From positions 1-64,000 of the forward strand of contig CAJNDS010000752.1 of the NCBI GenBank assembly GCA_905221605.1: a stretch of 64,000 nt of DNA. Direction: 5' to 3'. Source of the stretch: Symbiodinium natans. Taxonomy: Eukaryota; Sar; Dinophyceae; Suessiales; Symbiodiniaceae. Shown here piece by piece: positions 20,416 through 31,300 of the stretch. Each line of letters begins with the position of its first letter. Within the stretch, counting starts at the first letter, position 1. The position numbers were made by a program, and so were the translations under genes. Below the pieces are notes generated by a model. It was not told where the DNA came from and did no database searches. It saw nothing but the letters and a program-made list of their open reading frames with translations.

Positions 20416-23215
20416 TGATTACGCTCTCTCTCTGTCACACGTTGAGACCCTTTATAGCTTCTGGATTTAATGCTAAGTGGTCTAGCTTGCCTGTCTAACC
20501 TTCTGGAATCTCTCTGTTACACCTTCCTCTTTTAGGACAAGTGAATAACTCTCTGGAATCCATCCCACCTGTCAGTCTTGCGTGTGTTACCTCGTGTCCG
20601 TATTATTCAGATTATAAAGAGAACGAAGTACGCACAGTTAATGCACTGACAAGGAGCGTATGACGCATGAAGTAAATTAATGTGTGAACTGGGCGCGATA
20701 ATAATAACTCATAAAGTGAAGAGAATGAATTAATAAGAGAGCGAATTGAATTTATGAACAAGCGAATGCAATGGATGAGTGAGAGATTCATGGTGCAGTT
20801 GTTTCACCGGCTAGTTCGCTGACCTCGTGTTCGTTCACCCACAAGTACTGTTATTAATGGTAAGAACGGAGTGAATAAGATTATAAGTGAGCCTTATGCA
20901 CGAGCGAAACGAGAAAGTGAACTCTCTTTTCCTTATCTTTTCACTCTCTTCTTTCACCTATATTTTATGGGCGTATTCGTTTTGTCAGGTAGAGAGTGAA
21001 CGAAGAATATGAACGAACGCATGAAACGAATGTTACGCCCATACAATATTAGGGGAAAAGGGAAGAGAATTACAGTACTAATTAAGCGGGCGTACTTTTA
21101 TCTCTTTTTTGCCCGCACACATTATATTATTATTGCCGTGCATTTTATTCGTCTTTTGATTCGCACGGCTCCTATCATAATACTATTATTAACAGAACGT
21201 AGTGAATGAGAGAATGAATTACAATGAACGAAGTGAAAGAAAGTAGCACGCGTGAAAAGAACTTACTGCGTGCATAATTAGTATATTTCATGTAGCCCCG
21301 GGCATATTTTATATTGTGTTCGCCCGGGATAGAATACTAAAGGTGAAGTGAACACGCATGAACTAATTTACAAAGAATGAAATGATGCGTGAAATTAGTA
21401 TATGCGTGTGTGAACGAAACCAGAGAATACAATTATACGGGCGTGTTCATTATATTATTATCGCCCGTCCTAATAATAATAGAATAATAGAATTCCTGCG
21501 GCCCACATTCTTTTTATTAAAAGGGCCGCAATAATAACACTACTTTATTACTATTAACCGGGCAAAATAATAAGTCCTTATAAGCCCGGTAAAAATAGTA
21601 TTATTATTCTCTCCACGGGGCTCATTATAACGCACGCGTGCACTCATTCTTTCACTTCGTTCGCTCTTTCGTTTACCGTGCGAACAAGAGAGCCCCTACA
21701 GTAGTATTATTATGGTGAGCGCAGTGAGCCGCATTAAAAGACGCCCAAGAACGGGAGACAGCTGTGGGACCAAAGACTCAATGGTTGACACTTCGTTGAC
21801 CTGGAAAGGATGGTTTTCGAGGGGTTATTCTGTGAGGTTAAAGGACTTCCAGGATGAATAAGGCTTGAGAGTTAATGGTTGTGTCATTAGAACCCCGGTT
21901 AATACTGTTATCCTATGGTCAAAGGAGTGAATCCTAAGAGCTGTGTCCTCATGCACAAGAAACCCCATGTAATATAGGATCATGAGTGCTGTACCTTTAG
22001 GACGTATTATTGACCCTGAGCTCTCATTCTAATGCTGCACCAACCTCGCGACCATAGAATTATTGAGTCATGAGTGTTCTCTCTTCATGGAACTAGCCCG
22101 TATTATTAATAGTGAAGAGAACAAAGTGAACAAGGATACAAATGTAGTGAATTTATGAACGGAGTGCGTGATCCGCGTGAACTTGTGAACGAAACCACGA
22201 AGAGAATGTAATGAGCGCAGTAATAATATAATTGCAAGGTAACGCGCGAATTATATTATTAATGCGTGAATGAAGAGAACGAAGTCATGAACGCACAATT
22301 AACACGCCCGAAACAAAAGAATTATATGGGCGTGAGAATATTCATAGTGTGCGTTCGTTTGTGCGGCTTTTTCTTTTCTTTTCTTATTGCCGCACGCATG
22401 ATATTAATACGAAGAGAATAAGTGAATTAGAGAACGAAAGAACGGAGTGAGTGATGTGAACGTAATGAACGCATGAACGAAGTACAGTAACAACAATATG
22501 ATTAAGGGCTCCAAGTTCCAGGATGATACGGTTGTTGTGGGGCGTTCACTTCGTTCACTTGAAATGCAAATTAACGAAGGAGTGAAGGGAGTGAGTGATC
22601 AATTGAACGAAGTAAGAACGAAACCAACCGCCGAACGAGAGAAAGGGCCAAGAACCCCCTAATAATATATTACGTGCGTCCTTGAGTCCTTACAATTATA
22701 TTATTATTGGGGTTTTTGTTCTCTCTTTTCTCTCTTCTTTATTCATTATATCCCGGGCTCTTATTAATAGTATTTACATGGAGCCCGGGGTGAATTAATA
22801 AGAGAATAATAGTGCTTTTGCTCACTGTATTCGTTGGCTCAGTAGTTTTCTCTTCGTTCATACAATCATTACGGTTTTCATGCGTCATTCATTCATAAAC
22901 TCACTCATTCCTTATAAAACCGCATGATTGTAATTCACTACGTAAGGGGCCCCCGTTAAAAGACTTATTGTTGGGGCCACAATGAACCTAATGAACGAAC
23001 TAAACCAGATGTTGGGCCCTTTCCTCACGCACTTGTGTCCCCCATTTCGTTCTTTCATAGAATTCATGCGTTCTTTCACTGCGTTCTCTCCCTTATAATT
23101 CTATTCACTCACTACATTCATATCCTCGCGAGCATAATATAATACAGTGAGCTTGCGAACCGCGTAAACGAGAAAACGAAATTAAATTATAAGGAGCGAC
23201 AGAACGTTGTTTTGC
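20416..23215. repeat. Hairpin-rich non-coding locus
   Basis: About 2.8 kb without a credible gene, full of GAACGAAGTGAA-like words and short GC-stem hairpins with AT-rich loops. Examples: 21086-21116 (GCGGGC), 21135-21169 (GCCGTGC), 21297-21328 (CCCGGGC), 21437-21468 (ACGGGCG), 21497-21530 (TGCGGCCC), 21557-21590 (ACCGGGC), 21617-21696 (GGGGCTC, nested), 22303-22334 (CACGCCC), 22361-22395 (GTGCGGC), 22752-22789 (CCCGGGCTC, 9-bp arms) and 22948-22978 (GGCCCC). Stems are 6-9 bp and loops mostly 18-22 nt. The density and uniform geometry recall hairpin elements of organelle genomes, but no mitochondrial gene fragment was recognised. Confidence 0.65.
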
Positions 23216-23320
23216 CCTCACCTTGGTGATGACCAGGTCTTTGTCTTACCAATTTCCCGGAAATGTTCAGAGGCTGGTCTGGCAGAACGCTCGGAAGGTC
23301 TACGGACCCTCTCTTCAAGC

Positions 23321-24295
23321 TCATGCCCTTTTGGGCCATGCTGTAATTGAACTCCAGATTGATCTTAGGCTGAACAATCTGAGGCGGTACTTCGGCACAG
23401 ACTGACTGATCTTGACCTCAAACTTTGGCTTGACAATTCCACCGCTTCCGGCAGACTGTCCTTTTTCGTGCGGAGGCGGGGGTTGAGGTCCATGGCTTAG
23501 CTTAGGCTTATAAATCCCACTACCCTCTGGGCCACTTACAACCGATCTAGACCTTGCTCTAGGAGGTGGCGGTGGTGTGGATCTCTGGCCGGAAATCTCG
23601 ACCCTGTTGCTCTTTGGTGGTGGAGGAGGTTTACGGAGTGGGCTCCTTGACCTGGCGGCGCCAGGTGAAGTTCCCAAAGCCTTCCCCGTATGTTCACCCG
23701 TCGCACTTTTTTCTTTGGCCCGCGTCGCCCTTACGAACTCCTTAGCAGCCTGAATTGCAGCCCTTTTTTGCTGATCACTTATTTTATGTGATTCACTTGC
23801 TGCTCTTTTGGCGGATGCCGAGGAAGATCGTGCTTTAGGTGAATGCTCATACCGGCATTGGTCACCGTACTTGCAAAATCCCTTTTCAAAGTGCGGGCAA
23901 GAGCTCAGAGCTGTGCCTGAGCTCTGGGGAATACGGGCAGGTGTTTCCACCCTAGAGGAGTGCACGTACCTGCAATCCTTCCCAAACTTGCAAAACCCCC
24001 TCTGGAAGTGCGGGCATGTACCCCAGCCTTCTCCCCGATCAGTGCTTGATTTCTTCGGGGGGCCCTCCCCGGGGAAACCCATTGTCTTATCGAAGTCCAT
24101 TTTTACCTGGATTTTCCTTGGAACCTTTAGCCCATGAGTTGGCTCACTTAGGTCCAAAGCTTCAACAAGGGTCCCGGCAAGGGTCTTATCCCTTTTGTCA
24201 CCTGGAATTAGCGACACTTGGGTTTTGGCTTGAGGTGCGCTTTTTTGTTTTTTCGGTGAGGTGGTCTCCCCCCAAGCAATGCTCATTGCTTGCAC
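23321..24295 (-). CDS. CCCH zinc-finger segment (two fingers, proline-rich tail)
   Basis: A 324-codon frame. Two C-x7-C-x5-C-x3-H fingers lie at residues 94-112 and 133-151 (CPHFQRGFCKFGKDCRYVH type), followed by a basic Ala/Ser-rich stretch and a Pro/Arg-rich tail with PPPPK and PPPPPRARSRS. Such fingers usually bind single-stranded RNA. The upstream reading overlaps another frame (24198-24704), so this is probably the 3' exon of the gene that continues to 28,354. It could instead be a separate paralogue. The predicted start at 24295 is not reliable. GGTAAGA on the minus strand near 23,255 could be a splice donor. Confidence 0.7.
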   Translation of the reverse strand: MQAMSIAWGETTSPKKQKSAPQAKTQVSLIPGDKRDKTLAGTLVEALDLSEPTHGLKVPRKIQVKMDFDKTMGFPGEGPPKKSSTDRGEGWGTCPHFQRGFCKFGKDCRYVHSSRVETPARIPQSSGTALSSCPHFEKGFCKYGDQCRYEHSPKARSSSASAKRAASESHKISDQQKRAAIQAAKEFVRATRAKEKSATGEHTGKALGTSPGAARSRSPLRKPPPPPKSNRVEISGQRSTPPPPPRARSRSVVSGPEGSGIYKPKLSHGPQPPPPHEKGQSAGSGGIVKPKFEVKISQSVPKYRLRLFSLRSIWSSITAWPKRA

Positions 24296-24704
24296 CTACA
24301 TCATCCCTGTAGCGCGCCGAAGGCACGGCAAGCGAGGTCTGATAAGAAGACCTGTGTGCATTGGAAAGGTCTTCTATTGCACCGAAAACAAGCTGTGGCT
24401 CCCCCGGTGGAGAGCGTCCACGTTGGCTTGCTGTTGGGGTGGGTTTTGCTTTATGCTTAGGCGCGAGACGGCCCCATACTGAGTTTAAGACGACCCTAGA
24501 CTCAGATACAGCAGCGTACACTTGCTGACTGGACAGGGGATCAGCAGAACGGTCTGCATGTGCAGATCGGGTACGATCCTGCTCCCCCGTTTGAGTACAA
24601 CTCGGTTTACAAGTGTTTTGGGTCCACACGGATTTGCTTGCGGACGCAAGCTTACACCACAGGGAGTTCAAGACAAACCTGGGGGCTTGTAAAGAACTGC
24701 TCAA
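24198..24704 (-). CDS. Linker segment with repeated VLNSLW modules
   Basis: An open frame with two copies of a short module, RFVLNSLWCKLA and RVVLNSVWGRLA. It is related to RYVLDSLWSKLA near the end of the upstream CCCH segment (about 25,050). On the DNA level a GCTCCCCCG-containing stretch recurs at about 24,391, 24,571, 24,775 and 24,889, showing intragenic duplication. It carries no start of its own and overlaps the next frame at 24,198-24,295. I interpret it as part of one exon series or as a frameshifted gene. Confidence 0.5.
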   Translation of the reverse strand: MSSSLQAPRFVLNSLWCKLASASKSVWTQNTCKPSCTQTGEQDRTRSAHADRSADPLSSQQVYAAVSESRVVLNSVWGRLAPKHKAKPTPTASQRGRSPPGEPQLVFGAIEDLSNAHRSSYQTSLAVPSARYRDDVGASNEHCLGGDHLTEKTKKRTSSQNPSVANSR

Positions 24705-24827
24705 CAGTGGATTTGGATTATCCCGAAGGAGAGTCCTATCCTCAACAGCACTGTCCGGGAACCCGCAACGAACAGGATCCTGCTCCCCCGCTTGAGGGCA
24801 ACCATCACAGGCATACCAGCTTGGGAA

Positions 24828-26807
24828 CTATCTGAAGGGATTGCCTCTCCTGACCTGGGCAGTCTGGAATAAGTTCCCCAAGCGCAGGGTCTGGCTCCCC
24901 CGGAGGGTGACAACCAGTTGGACAGTTGTTAGGCTTGACAGACTCTGAGGGGACCGAGCTGTCTGGCACACTGTGGCATTCAAATTGTCCATTGGCACAT
25001 CGTCAAGTTGACCTGTGCCCAGGGCTGTTGGCAGGACATCCTGCTTTGCAAGTTTAGACCACAGAGAGTCCAAGACATACCTGGGCACCTGCGCGGGGCG
25101 AGGGTCTACCAACACATTGCGTGAAGTTAAAGTATTATCCCTCAGCCTTGGCGCCCGTACTCGGTCTGCAACTGGCAACGGCTTAGACCGGCGCAGTTTC
25201 CAAAAGGCCTCATTTTTCAACCTTCTCAATTTTCTCCTCGTGGACCTATCTACAACCTTCTTATCGTCCCCGGCATTTAGCGGCTGAACGCTAATCGAGC
25301 TCTGGTCCGCAGGCGCATCTAACTCCTCATCAGAAGTATCCGCAACATCTGCCCACTGCAGGCGTTGAAACACCGAATGGTGTATTTTGGGCCACTGTGT
25401 TTGGGAACCACCTGCTGGTGCGGCGGTTGTGGGCACAGCAACTTTAACCTTTGTCCCTGGGGGATTGGCAACATAAGAAGAAGTGGGAAATCTTGAACCT
25501 GAAGACGTGACCGGCAGGCCACTTCTGCAAGGAAGCCGACGTGCTTTATACCACTTCGCAGGTTTGCTCAACAGGGATCCATTGCTGGATCGGGCATAGA
25601 CACACAGCTGGCCATCCAAAGAACGACAACTTGCTGGCTCACCCGGAAGCTCAGCCCGACTAAGGATAGTGGATCCAAAGATCTGCAATTTTCTTCCTTT
25701 GCGGAACCAAGAGGCGGGACGCGATGCTTCAAACCTCAACTTCGGCGGAACAACCTCTTCGGCTTGCTGCTGAATGATCGTTGCAAGGTTATCAACCTGA
25801 GGCTTCACATTCTGCCACACCACCTGATTAGGGCTTGTATCTTGCTGACCAGTTGGACTCGGGACGTCCACCGGTTCATCTAAGAGATTCTTCAGGAAGC
25901 GAATTTCCCAAGCCTTCAAGGTACGATGCGAATTTTTGCACGCTGAGTGACTGCATGTGCCCATGACTGACTCAAAACATACATCCAGCAAGCCAACATC
26001 ATACAACCTCTGCCTGGTGGCGAGAGATAAGGGCTTGTGAAGGGACTGCTTAGTGCATGCGGCCTGGACAGTATGCTCCTCGGATGAAGGCTGCGCCTCA
26101 TGAATGAAACCGCATTGGCTTCCTCTTTTGCAATAGCCTTTTGCATAGTGAGGGCATACCTGCACCTTCTTTACACCACCTTTTCCCGATTTTTCACAGC
26201 TGGAAGCGTGCTCGTTCCTTCTTTCTGCTGGAACATGCTGATACCTGCATTGGTCGCTGTATTTACAAAATCCCTTTTGGAAGTGTGGACATACGCCCCA
26301 GCTATTTGTAGCAACCCCCTTATCTTTTACGGAATCATCCACAGGTTTATGGCCGTCGGACGTCTCGATGTCATGTTCGTATCTACAGTCCTTACCATAC
26401 CTGCAGAAGCCCCTTTTCAGGTGTTGGCACACGCCCCAGCCTGTGGGTACGACGCCATGGGTCTCCGATTGACTGTCCGGATGGTGCCCTGCTTCTTGGT
26501 CCTGCACTTGGGCCAATGGTTTGCCTGTTGTGTGAGGGACATGCTTATACCGGCATGCATTACCATACCTGCAATATCCCTTTCGGAAATGTGGGCAGAC
26601 ACCCCATCCGGCATGCATGGTCTTCTGCTTCTCAGTAGAGCTGTCTTCATGCACTGAACTCTGAACCTTTGAAGGGTCAAGCACAGATGCTGCAGGCTGC
26701 TGCATGCTATGGACAGACCCAAAGTAGGTGCAGCAGCTAAGCAGCGCTTGCTGTCCCACTGCTCGCTCAATCAAAACCTTTATTATTAAAGAGGCAGCTC
26801 CAAGCCC
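24828..26807 (-). CDS. CCCH zinc-finger segment with five fingers
   Basis: Open from 26807 to the stop at 24828. Residues are counted from 26774, where there is no ATG. Fingers: C60-C68-C74-H78, C116-C124-C130-H134, C162-C170-C176-H180 and C207-C215-C221-H225, all C-x7-C-x5-C-x3-H, plus a divergent fifth, C266-C274-C279-H283 (C-x7-C-x4-C-x3-H). The later part has a basic patch (RRKLRRLKNEAFWKLRR) and one VLDSLW module. An RNA-binding role is inferred from the finger type. Dinoflagellates have many such proteins, but this architecture is not one I can name. The lack of a start codon and the frame change at about 26,800-26,900 point to an intron or a frameshift. Confidence 0.8.
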   Translation of the reverse strand, partial: GLGAASLIIKVLIERAVGQQALLSCCTYFGSVHSMQQPAASVLDPSKVQSSVHEDSSTEKQKTMHAGWGVCPHFRKGYCRYGNACRYKHVPHTTGKPLAQVQDQEAGHHPDSQSETHGVVPTGWGVCQHLKRGFCRYGKDCRYEHDIETSDGHKPVDDSVKDKGVATNSWGVCPHFQKGFCKYSDQCRYQHVPAERRNEHASSCEKSGKGGVKKVQVCPHYAKGYCKRGSQCGFIHEAQPSSEEHTVQAACTKQSLHKPLSLATRQRLYDVGLLDVCFESVMGTCSHSACKNSHRTLKAWEIRFLKNLLDEPVDVPSPTGQQDTSPNQVVWQNVKPQVDNLATIIQQQAEEVVPPKLRFEASRPASWFRKGRKLQIFGSTILSRAELPGEPASCRSLDGQLCVYARSSNGSLLSKPAKWYKARRLPCRSGLPVTSSGSRFPTSSYVANPPGTKVKVAVPTTAAPAGGSQTQWPKIHHSVFQRLQWADVADTSDEELDAPADQSSISVQPLNAGDDKKVVDRSTRRKLRRLKNEAFWKLRRSKPLPVADRVRAPRLRDNTLTSRNVLVDPRPAQVPRYVLDSLWSKLAKQDVLPTALGTGQLDDVPMDNLNATVCQTARSPQSLSSLTTVQLVVTLRGSQTLRLGNLFQTAQVRRGNPFR

Positions 26808-26887
26808 TCAGCTGAAGATCATTGAAGGGCCTTTCACGAGCCTTTTCGTGCGGTGGTCCATCAGAAATCACCAACACGCCCGGTGCC

Positions 26888-28354
26888 TCACCTGGTGGAG
26901 ACGCTGATTGGGTTGGCAACCCAACCTGCTCGAACGGCTCTTGCGTCGCCGACTGAAGCTGATCGGTTGGCACTGGCTGCCTGCACAAATGGCACACCAT
27001 CCTCTAGTAGCAACCACCTATCATCATCTTCAGGTTTGTTGCTCTCATGTGCCTCAAAGAAGCTTCTAGACGGAAGTAGACTACTTAACGCACAATCATA
27101 TTCCTCACCACTTAATTTCCAGTCAAGGCAATCGTAGAATGATCTTACCTGGCGTGCGATCATATTCATGCGGTGGATGTGCTTCAACAGTTTGAAGAAG
27201 TTTTCACGAACCACCTCTTTCCCGGGCTCAGGATACTGCCCGTTGTCACGCAAGTCCACGATCACTGCTTCCATGAATGCCCCGAGCTGCTCTGTGTCCT
27301 GGTACACGGACACTATGAGTGGCTGCAACTGGGCTGCTGCTTGCGAAAGAACCCAATTACCTACACCAACCTCTGCTTGCTGGTGGAATTGGTCGCGCTG
27401 AACCTTAAAATGTCCTCCCAAGTATTTTTGCCAAATATACTCGGGCAAACCAGTCTGGACCAGCCTCGGTCGCAGAACACACACATTTTCAAGGGTGGAT
27501 GCCGCCGTGATCATGATCGCTAGTCTGAGTGGATGTTCCTGCGGAATCAAAACAGGCTGCTCTTGCGGCATGGTGAAGCTCACGGGGACTTGCTCCGACT
27601 CATGGCTTTGCAAGCCCAACGCAGCTGGGTTGAAAACCGCTTCTGGCTCTACTATCTCCGACATTGCAGCCGTGTCTGAAGAACCCGACTTACAACCAGG
27701 CTCTTTACTCACCATCCCTTCAACCAGCGTATTCCCACCTTGATTCAGCCATTCTGCGGTGTTTCCTAATCTCCTTGGGGGCCGGGTACAGTTTATTTTC
27801 TCGCACTCTTGTACACCCTTAGTTATCCTAAAAAGGGTAACGATGGATGCTAGTGCGCAGTTCTGCACCCAGGGTTGTGCTCCCCCCAGCATGGACACCA
27901 CCGACTGGCATATCCTGCCACGTCCAAGTAAGGTGTTCAAATTGCTTCTTGGTAAATCTGCTTTGTCGTTTGGCGGATCCACTCTCATCACGCCACCTGT
28001 CTTACTAACGGTCCACAAAGAAACTGGCATGGGGTGCACAGAACCTGCTTGAATCTTGTTGGTACCTTTTGGTCCCGCGATACCGGTTTTACTTGGCAAA
28101 GAAGGTAAGGAACCTGCCTGAACCTTATCGGCACCTAGGCAAGCTGTTGCGCCTGAGTGATTCATCCTGAGACCTTTCTGTATCTGCTGGACCGCTAACT
28201 GACACATGGTATCTGCTGGGTCAGGCACGGGACACGAAGGACCTGCCTGAACCTGATGGGCGCCTGATTGACATGTGGCGCCTGCTGGGTTAGGCACGGG
28301 ACTCGTTGCTACATTGGTTGGAAAACAGTTGTGCCTACAACTTCTACGACTCAT
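26888..28354 (-). CDS. N-terminal segment of the CCCH gene
   Basis: 488 codons from ATG at 28354. Residues about 20-105 hold imperfect repeats of a QVQAG/KVQAG/KIQAG-type unit. The rest is a helical-looking region with no domain I recognise. It ends at a TGA within ACCAGGTGAGG on the coding strand, which looks like a splice donor (AG|GTGAGG). So the true exon may stop near 26,890 and the zinc-finger segment below may be the next exon. I could not find an acceptor that joins the frames cleanly. A second frame (26767-27000) also reads plausibly through the junction. Confidence 0.6.
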   Translation of the reverse strand: MSRRSCRHNCFPTNVATSPVPNPAGATCQSGAHQVQAGPSCPVPDPADTMCQLAVQQIQKGLRMNHSGATACLGADKVQAGSLPSLPSKTGIAGPKGTNKIQAGSVHPMPVSLWTVSKTGGVMRVDPPNDKADLPRSNLNTLLGRGRICQSVVSMLGGAQPWVQNCALASIVTLFRITKGVQECEKINCTRPPRRLGNTAEWLNQGGNTLVEGMVSKEPGCKSGSSDTAAMSEIVEPEAVFNPAALGLQSHESEQVPVSFTMPQEQPVLIPQEHPLRLAIMITAASTLENVCVLRPRLVQTGLPEYIWQKYLGGHFKVQRDQFHQQAEVGVGNWVLSQAAAQLQPLIVSVYQDTEQLGAFMEAVIVDLRDNGQYPEPGKEVVRENFFKLLKHIHRMNMIARQVRSFYDCLDWKLSGEEYDCALSSLLPSRSFFEAHESNKPEDDDRWLLLEDGVPFVQAASANRSASVGDARAVRAGWVANPISVSTR

Positions 28355-28359
28355 GTTTG

Positions 28360-31300
28360 GACCTTCTGATCCTCAATTGTTTTGGTTTGGAAGCTTGCGT
28401 GTTGTGTGGCAGATTTGAGAGGTTGTTTGAGTGACTGCTTGTGTGTGAAATTGCTTGTTGACTTGATGTGCCCGGTGTGTTGGTTTTGAAGCGATTGGCA
28501 GAATCAAGGTGGGAGCCTGTTCCCATTGCTTAGCAGGCCAGATTGTTCATTCAGTCCGCCTGTGGAGCGTTTGTGCTGATTGCATACTTGTAGCAGTTGC
28601 TTTTGGTGTGTCGAGTTTGGGTTGCCTGTTTTGGTCTCTCGGCAAGATCATTGGAGGAGCGTGTTTCTCTAGTCTGCTCCACTTGCAAGATGTGATTGTC
28701 GCTTGACTATTGAGAGTTGAGTTGGTTGCGCGTGTTGCTGGTGTCGGTTTTGCATGTCCTGCTTACGTTGTGCATGTCTCTTGCAGAAGCGGTGTGCTGT
28801 ATAGCATCTTGACGAAGGTGATTGTGCTGAAAACCTGAGTTGGTATTGCGTACGTGCTTGCTTGATTGATTGCCTCGGTATACATTTGCGCTGTGCTCAT
28901 TAGCGTGCATAATCACTTTGGTCACTGTCGGGTGACATTGCCTGAATCATTGGCGCAAGCGCGCTTGTGGAGGCAGATCGGTATTGATCTTGTTTGTGCG
29001 TCTTCTTGAAGTTTTTAGTGCTGCAGATTGAAGTGATGGCTTCTGTGCTGCACCTTTGCCAACAGCAACGTGTAATTGCTACACCAGTTGGTTTTGCCTT
29101 GCCCCGTTTGCTTGGTCGGTTGTCTTGTCTACATTATGGCGTGTTGGAGTGAATTGGTTTTCCTTGGTTGCTTATTGCACATTGCCAGCTATGAGAGAGG
29201 TGACGCCTCTTACTGATCTTTGAAGAACCTGTTTTGAATAATTGCGCTGAGCAACTTTAGGAACCGACCAAAGGGTGAATTGCCCGAAGTTGTTTCCTAC
29301 TGCCGAGGAGCAATTGTATATAGGAGCCAGACCTAAGGAAACATTGGCAGGTGATTTTCCTCCATTGTTCCGTCAGGAGCAGAATTGTGCATACCTCTTC
29401 TTGTACATAGAAGAAGCGACCGTTCTGATTGGCCTTGACCTAGTGTTGTTGTTTTCTTTCTTGAAACTGGCAGATGCGATTGCTGATTCGTCCTACGCCC
29501 TGATCCCTGATTGTAGCCATGGTTTTCTCCAGTACTGCGATTGTGCGTTTTCTTTGCGACGAGTAGAAGTGGTAAGGACAAATGGTTGCTGTTCAGCCTG
29601 CTGGAGATGGTTTCCGCGGGATTGCCTTGAGCCTTGTCCCAGGACTTCGTTTGTTCAGACTGGTTGTATTCTTGTATAGCTTCAACAATTGGAGACACAC
29701 TTTGATGATTCCACGAACTGCGTGTCCACTCGGATTGGTTGACTGTGCAGATGGCAGAAGAGAATAATTGCAGACTTTGACTTCATAGTTTGTATTGAGT
29801 ACATGAATGATGATTTGTTTCCTTCAGTGCCAGTGATTGCTTTTGGTTCTTCGGATTGCCATAACAAGACCATTCGAGATGCACGAAGATGGCGTTTGCA
29901 TTGTGCAGTGCGAGGCATTGGCAAGTCTTCGGATTGAGTTTGTGTTGTCCAACACAGATACTCAGAGTTTCATTGTGCAGCAGCTCATCGTCACTACCTG
30001 CGCTGCTTGCACATTGAGTGCGCGATTCAAGTTCCTTCTTTCAAGACCGCAGCAGATTGGTTTGCGTTCTGCAGACTGATCACAAGATGAAGCATTGTTC
30101 CTTTACTTTGGCGGTGTATACTACATTGCAGTTAGCGTGTGAGTTTGGTGAACAGTTGCGCGAACGAGTGGTGCTATTTTCTGCATAGTGCCGATTGTGA
30201 CGAAGTGGCGTACGCATTTCTCCTTATATAGCATGTCAGTGGCATTGTGGTTTTCTGGCGACGCGCTCATCCTCTGGAGTTCATTGCCCAGTGCTTGGCT
30301 GACAACAGCTTATTGACCTCGAGAAGCTGTTGACAGGTATGGATTGAGCTTGTGTCTGGTTCACTGCATCGTTGCAGGATTGCAGCATCATTTCCTACAG
30401 CTGATTGCTTTGCTGCTTCTTCAGCGAGAGGTAGCCTGTTTTCAAACGCCTTTTGGTTTAGAGCATTGCTTTACGAGAAGAAGACTGGCGAGATTGCCTT
30501 GTAGTGTTGCCAAAAAAAGCGCCAGATGCTGTGGCAACATGCTGGATTGAGAAGGATGCACTAAGGATTGGTGTCTGATATTCCTTGCTTCTGATCTTCG
30601 CGTTGTGCGGATATTGCTTCCGCGTGATGTTTCTTCATGGCAATTGTTGAGTGCCATTGATCCTTACATCGCACACTTCGCCGATGCGATTGTGATTTCA
30701 CGATTTGACGTTGCCCTTTGACAGACAGATGGTCCCCTATGTATATTGCAGAGGACATCACCAATGATGCCTGATTGTATGACGGTATCGAAGAGCTAAT
30801 ATGGACACTGGTGGTGATTGGTTATTCTGCAAGCGTTGTGCATTGACCACTCTGGTCATTGAAAGCGAGACGATGGATCTTTGATTGGATTGCATATGCT
30901 TGGAAGTATTCGCAGTTGCTTTGTCTTCGTGGTATTGGTCAGCGCTTGTGAACTCATTGCTTGTGATTCTTTATTTCCGTATTTTTCTATGTGCAAACCG
31001 AGTCATTGCATTCATTCGACCACAGTGAGATCGAATATCGCTGGTAGCCGCGAGCTTGGTGGAACGCCTCATTGGGCTCATAACCCAAAGTTGTATAGCT
31101 CACAACCCATAGTTGTGTAGGATTGGAATTCAAGTTTTACGTGGAGTCAGACGTTTATTGGCGACTGTCTCAGTGCATAAGATTTCTTTGGATGATGGGG
31201 ATGGTTCTATGGATCGCTTTTCTTATCTACTATTTTATTTCAGGCCGAGTTGATTGATGATATCTTCTTTGCGGTTGACACGCACTGGTTTCAGGAAGCC

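Noticed and set aside
20416..23215. CRISPR-like array
   Set aside because: Hairpins have different stem sequences and irregular spacing; there are no identical direct repeats with spacers, and the context is eukaryotic.
29275..29679. 134-codon plus-strand frame
   Set aside because: Composition is what an ATTG- and TTG-rich sequence gives by chance; no domain, no support from neighbours.
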